A stretch of DNA of 20,179 nucleotides from Pullilachnospira_A gallistercoris (GTDB lineage Bacteria; Bacillota; Clostridia; Lachnospirales; Lachnospiraceae), in assembly GCA_018712125.1 (NCBI GenBank), contig DVHM01000034.1, positions 1-20,179 of the forward strand. The letters run 5' to 3'. Positions within the stretch are counted from its first letter, which is position 1. Each line of letters begins with the position of its first letter. The translations under genes and the position numbers were made by a program. The notes beneath the pieces were generated by a model. That model saw nothing but the letters and a program-made list of their open reading frames with translations. It was not told where the DNA came from and made no database searches. Positions 5,989 to 13,357 of this stretch are shown here, piece after piece.

Positions 5989-7407
5989 ATGTACAATGTC
6001 ATGTCGCCGAAGGCAGAGGAGTTTATCAGCGATGAGGAGATCCGGGACTGCCTGGAGTATGGAGAGAAAAACAAGAGAAACCGGGAGCTGATCGATCAGA
6101 TTCTGAACAAGGCCCGCGAGATGAAAGGCATCAGCCACAGGGAGGCTATCGTGCTTCTGGACTGCGAGCTGGAGGACAAGAACGAGGAGATTTACCAGCT
6201 TGCCAGGGATATCAAGCAGGAGTTCTACGGCAACCGTATCGTCATGTTCGCACCCCTGTATCTGTCCAACTACTGTATCAACGGCTGTGAGTATTGCCCC
6301 TATCACGCGAAGAACAAGCATATCCGCCGCAAGAAGCTGACCCAGGAGGAGATTCGAAACGAGGTTATCGCCCTGCAGGATATGGGACACAAGCGTCTGG
6401 CCATTGAGGCGGGCGAGGATCCGGTAAACAACCCCATTGAGTACATCCTGGAGAGCATTCAAACCATCTACAGTATCCATCACAAGAACGGCGATATCCG
6501 CCGGGTCAATGTGAATATCGCGGCCACCACGGTGGAGGAGTACCGGATGCTGAAGGAGGCCGGCATCGGAACTTATATCCTGTTCCAGGAGACCTACAAC
6601 AAAGAGTCCTATGAGAAAATGCATCCCACCGGACCGAAGAGCAACTACGCATATCACACCGAGGCTATGGACCGGGCCATGGAGGGCGGTATCGACGATG
6701 TGGGGCTGGGCGTTCTGTTCGGCCTGAACAATTACCGCTATGACTTTACCGGCATCATCATGCACGCGGAACATCTGGAGGCTTACAAGGGTGTCGGACC
6801 TCACACTATCAGCGTGCCCAGAGTGCGCCGGGCGGATGATATCGACCCGGATGTGTTCGACAACGGCATTTCCGACGATACTTTCGCAAAGATTGTGGCC
6901 TGCATCCGTATCGCAGTGCCCTACACCGGAATGATCGTCTCCACCAGAGAGAGCCAGGAGAGCCGCCGGCGTGTGCTGGAGCTGGGCATTTCCCAGATCA
7001 GCGGCGGTTCACGCACCAGTGTCGGCGGCTATATCGAGCCGGAGCCCGAGGAGGAAAATACCGCTCAGTTTGATATCAGCGACAACCGTACGCTGGACGA
7101 GGTGGTCAAATGGCTGATGGATCTGGGGTATGTGCCCAGCTTCTGTACCGCCTGCTATCGGGAGGGACGCACCGGCGACCGGTTTATGCAGCTGTTAAAG
7201 AGCAAGCAGATCGTCAACTGCTGCCATCCCAACGCTCTGATGACGCTGAAGGAGTATCTGGAGGATTACGCTTCCCCGGAGACGAAGAAGGTGGGCGAGG
7301 CCCTGATTGCGAAGGAGCTGGAGGTTATTACCAATCCGAAGGTCAAAGAGCGGGCAAAACAGTATATTGAGGAGATTCACAAGGGCGACCGGGATTTCCG
7401 GTTCTAG
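5989..7407 (+). CDS. hydG: [FeFe]-hydrogenase H-cluster radical SAM maturase HydG (tyrosine lyase)
   Basis: A 472-residue radical SAM enzyme that cleaves tyrosine to p-cresol and dehydroglycine, producing the CO and CN ligands of the H-cluster. The N-terminal CX3CX2C is C96, C100 and C103 (NYCINGCEYCPYH). The HydG-specific C-terminal cluster motif CX2CX22C is intact at C386, C389 and C412, which separates it from the related ThiH. Other typical blocks are RLAIEAGEDP, TYILFQETYNKESYEKMHP and SGGSRTSVGGY. The start is supported by AGGAGG (5975-5980) eight bases upstream. The stretch AGGAGGAACACA is repeated exactly before the hydratase gene at 9557. hydF follows after 21 bases. Confidence 0.96.
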   Translation: MYNVMSPKAEEFISDEEIRDCLEYGEKNKRNRELIDQILNKAREMKGISHREAIVLLDCELEDKNEEIYQLARDIKQEFYGNRIVMFAPLYLSNYCINGCEYCPYHAKNKHIRRKKLTQEEIRNEVIALQDMGHKRLAIEAGEDPVNNPIEYILESIQTIYSIHHKNGDIRRVNVNIAATTVEEYRMLKEAGIGTYILFQETYNKESYEKMHPTGPKSNYAYHTEAMDRAMEGGIDDVGLGVLFGLNNYRYDFTGIIMHAEHLEAYKGVGPHTISVPRVRRADDIDPDVFDNGISDDTFAKIVACIRIAVPYTGMIVSTRESQESRRRVLELGISQISGGSRTSVGGYIEPEPEEENTAQFDISDNRTLDEVVKWLMDLGYVPSFCTACYREGRTGDRFMQLLKSKQIVNCCHPNALMTLKEYLEDYASPETKKVGEALIAKELEVITNPKVKERAKQYIEEIHKGDRDFRF

Positions 7408-7428
7408 CATAAGACAGGAGCGTGGAAT

Positions 7429-8655
7429 ATGAGTATGAACAGCGTCCCCTCGGGGGAGAGAGTGCACATAGGAATTTTCGGCAGGAGAAACGCGGGGAAA
7501 TCCAGCCTGATCAATGCCATTACCGGGCAGAAGCTGGCTGTGGTTTCGGACATCAGAGGAACGACAACAGATCCGGTTAAGAAGGCTATGGAGCTGCTTC
7601 CCCTGGGACCGGTGGTCATGATAGACACACCGGGGCTGGACGATACGGGGGAGCTGGGCGAAGAGCGGGTAAAAAAGGCCCGTCAGATTCTGCGGCAGAC
7701 CGACCTGGCGCTGCTGGTCGTCGCCGCGGACAGCGCGGAAGATCTGGAGGTGGAGCGGGAACTGCTCGACGAGGTGCGAAGAAGACAGATCCCGTTTCTG
7801 GTCGTCGTCAACAAGTGCGATCTGCTGGAGAACGCGGATGAAAAAGCGATGGAAAACCGGGTGGCTGAGGCACTGCGGCTGGAGAGTGACAACATTCTGA
7901 CGGTCTCCTCCGACAGCGGGACAGGGATCCGGCAGTTGAAGGAGGCCATCGGCCATCTTCCGGTAAAGAAGGAGGAGGACCGTCCTCTGATCAGGGATCT
8001 GCTGGCTCCGGGAGACCTGGTGGTTTTGGTGGTGCCCATCGATTCTGCCGCGCCCAAAGGCCGCCTGATCCTGCCCCAGCAGCAGGTTATCCGGGATGCT
8101 CTGGAGGCCGGGGCGATTCCGGTGGTAACCAGGGAGACAGAGCTGAAACAGGCGTTGGCGGGGCTCGTGAAGCCGCCCCGCATGGTGGTAACCGACTCCC
8201 AGGTTTTCGGCAGGGTGGCAAAGGAAGTTCCAGAGGAGATTCCGCTGACATCCTTCTCCATCCTGATGGCCCGTTACAAGGGGGACCTGAAAACACAGGT
8301 GGAGGGAGCCCGGGCCATTGAAAATCTGAAGGACGGGGATACCGTCCTGATTTCCGAGGGCTGTACCCACCACCGCCAGTGCGAGGATATCGGGACAGTC
8401 AAAATGCCAGCCTGGATTCGGAAATATACGGGAAAGGATATCCGCTTTGCCTTTACCAGCGGCGGAACATTTCCGGAGGATCTCTCCGGTTACGCGCTGG
8501 TGGTGCACTGCGGCGGCTGCATGCTCAATACCAGAGAGATGCGTTCCCGCATTTCGATGGGGGCGGAGGCCGGCGTGCCTATCACGAATTACGGAGTAAT
8601 GATTGCCTATATCCATGGAATTCTTGACCGGGTAACTTTCCCTATGCTATATTAA
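7429..8655 (+). CDS. hydF: [FeFe]-hydrogenase H-cluster maturation GTPase HydF
   Basis: A 408-residue scaffold GTPase that assembles and delivers the 2Fe subcluster to apo-hydrogenase. G1 is GRRNAGKS (18-25), the GTTTDPV switch follows, G3 is DTPG (66-69) and G4 is NKCD (128-131). The C-terminal iron-sulfur ligands are present as CTH (312-314) and HCGGC (360-364), the HydF-specific CxH...HCxxC pattern. The spacing of 45 residues is at the short end for the family. AGGAG (7416-7420) supports the start at 7429; ATG 7435 is a less likely alternative. No hydA, hydB or hydC is found in the window, so the client hydrogenase is encoded elsewhere. Confidence 0.96.
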   Translation: MSMNSVPSGERVHIGIFGRRNAGKSSLINAITGQKLAVVSDIRGTTTDPVKKAMELLPLGPVVMIDTPGLDDTGELGEERVKKARQILRQTDLALLVVAADSAEDLEVERELLDEVRRRQIPFLVVVNKCDLLENADEKAMENRVAEALRLESDNILTVSSDSGTGIRQLKEAIGHLPVKKEEDRPLIRDLLAPGDLVVLVVPIDSAAPKGRLILPQQQVIRDALEAGAIPVVTRETELKQALAGLVKPPRMVVTDSQVFGRVAKEVPEEIPLTSFSILMARYKGDLKTQVEGARAIENLKDGDTVLISEGCTHHRQCEDIGTVKMPAWIRKYTGKDIRFAFTSGGTFPEDLSGYALVVHCGGCMLNTREMRSRISMGAEAGVPITNYGVMIAYIHGILDRVTFPMLY

Positions 8656-8665
8656 AAAGAAAGAT

Positions 8666-8687
8666 AGCGTCGGTGTGCGCCGACGCT
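8666..8687 (+). other. Intercistronic hairpin after hydF
   Basis: AGCGTCGG (8666-8673) pairs exactly with CCGACGCT (8680-8687) around a six-base loop. No T-run follows, so it is not a standard intrinsic terminator. It could protect the hyd mRNA 3' end, act as a processing site, or weakly attenuate the downstream genes. Confidence 0.55.
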
Positions 8688-8706
8688 GACGGGAAGCAGG
8701 AGAACT

Positions 8707-9501
8707 ATGGGAGCACAGGACAGAACAGAGAAAGTTTTGCGTGATATTCACGTGTTGTTTTCCAAGGCGGAGCCCTTTGAGGGAAGCAAGCAGAGAGTCG
8801 TTGTGGACAAGAATGAAGTCATGGAACTTCTCAAGGAACTCAACGGCTGCATGTACGACATGATGGAAGAGTATGAGCTGACGAAGCGGAGCCGGGACAA
8901 GGCGGACCGGGAAGCTCAGAAGAAGCGGGACGACATGGCCTTTGAGGCCAGCCGCAACGCCGAGGACATCTACGCAGCCTCCATCATGTACACGGACAAT
9001 GCCCTCGCCCGCATCGGGGACATCATGAAAAAGGCCACCGAGGAGGTGGAAGATATTTTCCATGAGACCGAGGAATCGCTGAAGAAGGAGCGTCAGGAGA
9101 TCAAGAGCAATCAGCTTGATCTGAAGGGGCAGCTCCAGGAGTTGATCGACACGCAGAAGTATCTGCGGCTGATTGAGGAGGAGAACCGCCGGATTGCCTC
9201 GGAGAAGAAGAAGGACGAGGGAGAGGTGGAGGAACCGTCCCCCTATGCGGCTATCAAGCCGGAGATCCACATCAATAAGGAATATTTTGCCCAGGCGGGG
9301 ATTCCGCTGGAGGATGGGGAGGATTCCCAGGAGACGGAGGAGGACTCCCGAAGCGAGACGGATCTGAAGCGCTCCGCGGAGCTTTCCCGGGAACTGGATG
9401 AGGATTATTTCCAGTGGAAGGAACAGCAGGAGGGCTCCGGGGAGGAGCCCGATCATCGCGGCAGGGGAAAGGGCTTTTCCCTGTTCGGAAAAAAATGGTA
9501 A
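8707..9501 (+). CDS. Predicted coiled-coil protein (DivIVA-like architecture), function unknown
   Basis: A 264-residue soluble, highly charged protein starting at ATG 8707 behind AGGAGA (8698-8703). Residues about 35-175 are strongly helical and heptad-like, rich in E, K, R and Q, with no membrane segment, cysteine pair or nucleotide motif. The short N-terminal FEGSKQRVVVDKNEVMELLKEL portion resembles leaders of DivIVA/GpsB-type or V-ATPase subunit-H-like proteins, and such proteins in Clostridia often carry those vague names. The tail (about 180-255) is acidic and probably disordered, ending in a basic GRGKGFSLFGKKW. I do not recognise a specific family. It follows hydF by 51 bases on the same strand, so co-transcription is possible, but no functional link to hydrogenase maturation is evident. 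Confidence 0.7.
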   Translation: MGAQDRTEKVLRDIHVLFSKAEPFEGSKQRVVVDKNEVMELLKELNGCMYDMMEEYELTKRSRDKADREAQKKRDDMAFEASRNAEDIYAASIMYTDNALARIGDIMKKATEEVEDIFHETEESLKKERQEIKSNQLDLKGQLQELIDTQKYLRLIEEENRRIASEKKKDEGEVEEPSPYAAIKPEIHINKEYFAQAGIPLEDGEDSQETEEDSRSETDLKRSAELSRELDEDYFQWKEQQEGSGEEPDHRGRGKGFSLFGKKW

Positions 9502-9569
9502 CCTGGTGCCGACAGTATAAAAGGCAAACAGAAAAGTAGAAAAGACAGACTATGACAGGAGGAACACAG

Positions 9570-11855
9570 ATGAAACTATTTGAACATGGCGTATATCTTG
9601 TAAACGGAAACCGTCTGGTGGAGGACGGGCCGGAGGCGAAGGAACAGATCCAAAGCCTGACCGGCAAGACCGTCGACAAAAAGGAGGCGGCGAAGGGAAC
9701 CATCGCCTACGGTATTCTGGAAGCCCACAATACATCCGGCAATATGGAGGAACTTCAGATCAAGTTTGACAAGCTCACTTCCCACGACATTACCTATGTG
9801 GGTATCATTCAGACGGCGAGAGCGTCAGGGCTGGAAAAATTCCCGATTCCCTATGTGCTGACCAACTGCCATAACAGCCTCTGCGCGGTGGGCGGAACCA
9901 TCAACGAGGATGACCACATGTTTGGACTGACCTGTGCGAAGAAGTACGGTGGGATCTATGTGCCCCCTCATCAGGCGGTCATCCATCAGTTTGCCCGGGA
10001 GATGCTCTCCGGAGGCGGCAAGATGATCCTCGGATCCGACTCCCACACCCGTTACGGAGCTCTCGGAACCATGGCCATGGGAGAGGGCGGACCGGAGCTG
10101 GTAAAACAGCTTTTGAACAAGACTTATGACATCAAGATGCCCGGCGTGGTGGGCGTTTATATGACGGGGACGCCGAGAAAGGGCGTGGGCCCTCAGGATA
10201 TCGCCCTGGCTATTATCGGAGAAGTTTTCGATCGCGGATATGTGAAGAACAAGGTAATGGAGTTCGTAGGCCCCGGCGTGGCAAATCTGAGTGTGGATTA
10301 CCGCATCGGCGTGGATGTTATGACCACGGAGACGACCTGCCTGTCTTCCATCTGGAGAACCGACGACAAGGTGCGGGAGTACTATGATATCCACGGAAGA
10401 GTGGAGGAGTACAGAGAACTGAATCCCGCGGATGTGACTTACTATGACGGCATGATCGAGATCAATCTGGATGAGATCAAGCCCATGATTGCTATGCCCT
10501 TCCATCCCAGCAACACCTATACCATCGAGGAGCTGAACGCGAATCTGATGGATATTCTGGACGACTGCGAGAAGCGGGCGAAGGTCAGCCTGGACGGTCA
10601 GGTGGAGTTTACCCTGAAGGACAAAGTGCGCAACGGAAAACTCTATGTGGATCAGGGAATCATTGCCGGCTGCGCCGGAGGCGGATATGAGAATATCACG
10701 GATGCCGCCGATATCCTCAGGGGCACCAGCATCGGAGCCGACGAGTTTACACTGAGCGTTTATCCCGCAAGCACACCGATCTACATGCAGCTGGTTAAGA
10801 ACGGCTGCGTCGCAGATCTGATGGAGACCGGAGCGATCGTGAAGACTGCCTTCTGCGGCCCCTGTTTCGGCGCCGGAGATACCCCGAGCAACAACGGCTT
10901 CTCCATCCGTCACTCCACGAGAAACTTCCCGAACCGGGAGGGATCCAAGCTGCAGAACGGGCAGATCTCCTCTGTCGCCCTGATGGACGCGAGATCCATC
11001 GCTGCCACCGCGGCAAACAAGGGATACCTGACAGCGGCTACCGATCTGGATGTGAATTATACAAAACCGAAATATTTCTTTGACAGTACCATATATAAGA
11101 ACCGTGTCTTCGACAGTCACGGCGTGGCGGATCCCTCCGTGGAGATCAAGTTCGGCCCCAACATCAAAGACTGGCCGGCCATGAGCCCGCTGCCCGAGAA
11201 TCTGGTGTTGAAGGTGGTCTCCGAGATCCATGATCCGGTTACCACCACCGATGAGCTGATCCCCTCCGGGGAGACCTCTTCCTACCGCTCCAACCCGCTG
11301 GGACTGGCAGAGTTTACGCTCTCCAGAAAGGATCCCGAGTATGTGGGACGGGCAAAGGAGGTCCAGAAAGCGCAGAAGGCACTGGAGGCCGGAGCGTGTG
11401 CCGGCGAGGCGCTGCCTGAACTGAAGGAGATCATGCACACCATCAAGGGACAGTTCCCCGATGTGGGTCACGGCAACTTCGGTGTGGGAAGCACGATCTT
11501 TGCCGTAAAACCCGGTGACGGTTCCGCCAGAGAGCAGGCAGCTTCCTGTCAGAAAGTGCTGGGCGGCTGGGCGAATATCGCCAATGAGTACGCCACCAAA
11601 CGGTATCGTTCCAATCTGATCAACTGGGGTATGCTGCCCTTCCTGATTCCGGCGGGAGATCTTCCCTTCGCCAACGGAGATTACCTGTTTATCCCGGGCA
11701 TCCGAGAACTGATCGCGAAAGGGGCGTCGGAGATTCCGGCCTATGTGGTAAAGGATCAGAAACTGCAGCCCTTCACACTGCAGATGGGAGAACTTACCGA
11801 TGATGAGAAGGACATTATCCTGAAGGGATGCCTGATCAACTATTACAGGGGCTGA
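9570..11855 (+). CDS. Aconitase-superfamily hydratase (YbhJ-like), substrate unknown
   Basis: A 761-residue iron-sulfur hydratase. ATG 9570 is preferred over the in-frame ATG 9552 because AGGAGG (9557-9562) falls between them. Aconitase features are present: GSDSHTRYGALGT (155-167), cluster cysteines C368 (AGCAGGG) and C429/C432 (CGPCFGAGDTPSNNG), STRNFPNREGS, and in the C-terminal swivel domain GSAREQAA (651-658), corresponding to the catalytic serine and arginine loop. The usual G-S-S-R-E-H reads GSAREQ, and the length of about 760 fits the YbhJ-type branch, not canonical AcnA, AcnB or LeuC. Enzymes of this superfamily move a hydroxyl group on di- or tricarboxylic acids; the true substrate cannot be read from the sequence. 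It lies 68 bases after the coiled-coil gene. Confidence 0.85.
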   Translation: MKLFEHGVYLVNGNRLVEDGPEAKEQIQSLTGKTVDKKEAAKGTIAYGILEAHNTSGNMEELQIKFDKLTSHDITYVGIIQTARASGLEKFPIPYVLTNCHNSLCAVGGTINEDDHMFGLTCAKKYGGIYVPPHQAVIHQFAREMLSGGGKMILGSDSHTRYGALGTMAMGEGGPELVKQLLNKTYDIKMPGVVGVYMTGTPRKGVGPQDIALAIIGEVFDRGYVKNKVMEFVGPGVANLSVDYRIGVDVMTTETTCLSSIWRTDDKVREYYDIHGRVEEYRELNPADVTYYDGMIEINLDEIKPMIAMPFHPSNTYTIEELNANLMDILDDCEKRAKVSLDGQVEFTLKDKVRNGKLYVDQGIIAGCAGGGYENITDAADILRGTSIGADEFTLSVYPASTPIYMQLVKNGCVADLMETGAIVKTAFCGPCFGAGDTPSNNGFSIRHSTRNFPNREGSKLQNGQISSVALMDARSIAATAANKGYLTAATDLDVNYTKPKYFFDSTIYKNRVFDSHGVADPSVEIKFGPNIKDWPAMSPLPENLVLKVVSEIHDPVTTTDELIPSGETSSYRSNPLGLAEFTLSRKDPEYVGRAKEVQKAQKALEAGACAGEALPELKEIMHTIKGQFPDVGHGNFGVGSTIFAVKPGDGSAREQAASCQKVLGGWANIANEYATKRYRSNLINWGMLPFLIPAGDLPFANGDYLFIPGIRELIAKGASEIPAYVVKDQKLQPFTLQMGELTDDEKDIILKGCLINYYRG

Positions 11856-11896
11856 GACGCGCCGGAGAGAGCAATTTTAAAAGGAGCAACGGCAAA

Positions 11897-13282
11897 ATGG
11901 AAATGGGACAGCCTGAAAAAGGCAGTGAAAGCGACAGAGAAAAGAATATCAAGATGGTAAAAAGGCAGCTGATTACGGCGGGAATTGTCATATTTTCCGC
12001 CTGCTGCATCATACTGTTTTATTTCAGCGTGCAGAGGTACAACGGGCTTCACGAGGCCTGGAGTACCTTCATGGAAATTCTGCAGCCCATCATTATCGGC
12101 GCCGGCATGGCCTTTCTGATCAATCCGATCCTGCAGTTTCTGGAGCGGAGAATCCGGCCTTTTATAGAGAAGCACAGCAGATCGGCGGAGTCCGCGAAAA
12201 AGCTTTCCCGCTGGATCTGCGCGCTGCTGGCGCTGATTATTTTTCTGGGATTGATCGCTCTGGTTTTTGTGGCGATCATTCCGGAGATCTACGGAACGAT
12301 CCGGTTTTTGATCGAGAATCTGGGAAATCAGATTGGCAAGGTCCTGGACTGGGCCAACGATATTACCGGCGGATATTTCGCTGATGATATCAGCCGAATC
12401 AAGGCGAGTGACCTGGAGGAGACCTTCCAGGGCGCGCTGGAACTTCTGGGGAATTTCCTCGATATGGGCCAGCGGGAGCTGGTGAGCGTGATAACCAGCG
12501 GAGCGATCGGCGCCGGTCGGTTTGTAGTCAACCTTGTTATCGGCATCATTGTGTCGGTCTATATTCTGATCGGCAAGGAGCGTTTCAAGGGGCAGGTTAA
12601 AAAAATGGTCTACGGTGTGTTCAGCACAGATCAGGCAAACGTGATTTTGGAGATCTGTAGGAAGGCAGCCACCATCTTTTACGGTTACATCATTGGAACC
12701 ATCATCGACTCCTTCATGGTGGGGGTTGTGTGCTATATCGCAATGCGGATTCTGCAGCTGCCCTACGCGATGCTGGTGTCCACGATTGTGGGAATAACCA
12801 ATGTGATTCCGGTGTTTGGCCCTTATATCGGCGCGGTTCCCTCGGTTATCATTATTTTCCTGACCAACCCCATGCAGGGAATCTACTTCCTGATTATGAT
12901 TCTGGTGCTGCAGCAGGTGGACGGAAATATCATTGCCCCGAAGATTCTGGGCAATTCCACGGGCCTGTCATCCTTCTGGGTGGTTGTGGCCATTGTGGTA
13001 GGCGGAGGTCTGTTCGGATTCTTCGGCATGCTTCTGGGCGTGCCTACCATGGCGCTGACCTATTATCTGATCGGCAGATTTTCCAAGTATCTGCTCAGAA
13101 AGAAGGATCTGCCGGAGGAGACCGATGTGTACGTCCATCTGAAAGAGGTGGATCTCAAGACGAATGAGGTTGTCCGCAAGACGGTCGAGGAGGAGGAACG
13201 GGGCTATTTTTTCTTCCCGTCAAAGGGCAGCGGAAAGAAGAAAAAGAAAGGTTCCGAAGAGGAAGAAAATAAGGAGCTGTAA
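11897..13282 (+). CDS. AI-2E family transporter (PF01594-type membrane protein)
   Basis: A 461-residue polytopic membrane protein. ATG 11897 is chosen for AAGGAG (11881-11886) ten bases upstream; the open frame extends into the end of the previous gene but lacks a ribosome site there. Hydrophobic segments start near residues 24-44 and 56-78. The family hallmark arrangement (LQPIIIGAGMAFLINPIL, a long extracytoplasmic loop, GIIVSVYILIGKERF, and the conserved NVIPVFGPYIGAVPSVIII) is plain. The family was named after TqsA/YdiK relatives thought to export autoinducer-2, but members also include Na+/H+ antiporters, so substrate is unknown. The C-terminal tail of about 60 residues is cytoplasmic and very lysine/glutamate-rich. 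It probably ends the run that begins at TM1266; a new promoter starts two bases after its stop codon. Confidence 0.88.
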   Translation: MEMGQPEKGSESDREKNIKMVKRQLITAGIVIFSACCIILFYFSVQRYNGLHEAWSTFMEILQPIIIGAGMAFLINPILQFLERRIRPFIEKHSRSAESAKKLSRWICALLALIIFLGLIALVFVAIIPEIYGTIRFLIENLGNQIGKVLDWANDITGGYFADDISRIKASDLEETFQGALELLGNFLDMGQRELVSVITSGAIGAGRFVVNLVIGIIVSVYILIGKERFKGQVKKMVYGVFSTDQANVILEICRKAATIFYGYIIGTIIDSFMVGVVCYIAMRILQLPYAMLVSTIVGITNVIPVFGPYIGAVPSVIIIFLTNPMQGIYFLIMILVLQQVDGNIIAPKILGNSTGLSSFWVVVAIVVGGGLFGFFGMLLGVPTMALTYYLIGRFSKYLLRKKDLPEETDVYVHLKEVDLKTNEVVRKTVEEEERGYFFFPSKGSGKKKKKGSEEEENKEL

Positions 13283-13284
13283 TT

Positions 13285-13313
13285 TTGACATAGGCACTTG
13301 CGTATGTTACACT
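13285..13313 (+). promoter_or_regulatory. Strong sigma-A promoter of the TPR/ATPase-glgB unit
   Basis: A perfect TTGACA (13285-13290), exactly 17 bases, then TACACT (13308-13313). The start of transcription would be near 13320, about 38 bases before the ATG at 13358. It begins directly after the transporter stop codon (13280-13282), with no terminator in between. Confidence 0.82.
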
Positions 13314-13357
13314 GAGATTGTATATTCCACACCAGAGACGGGGATGTAAAGATTGCG

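Noticed and set aside
4882..6804. Very long minus-strand open frame opposite hydE and hydG
   Set aside because: It spans two well-supported genes and their gap; the translation looks like an antisense shadow (rich in H, L, V, Q) with no recognisable domain. The same holds for 2375-4171, 7195-8616, 9825-11471, 16176-18002 and 17617-18909 on the minus strand.
319..8655. Functional link between the glycine riboswitch and H-cluster assembly (glycine/serine carbon as a source of the bridging ligand)
   Set aside because: Attractive because work in the field ties serine and glycine-cleavage chemistry to the bridging ligand, but the riboswitch is in a separate unit, with the SRP RNA, a terminator and another promoter between; nothing in the sequence connects them.
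9516..9521. TATAAA in the gap before the hydratase as a possible promoter
   Set aside because: No -35-like sequence at suitable spacing.
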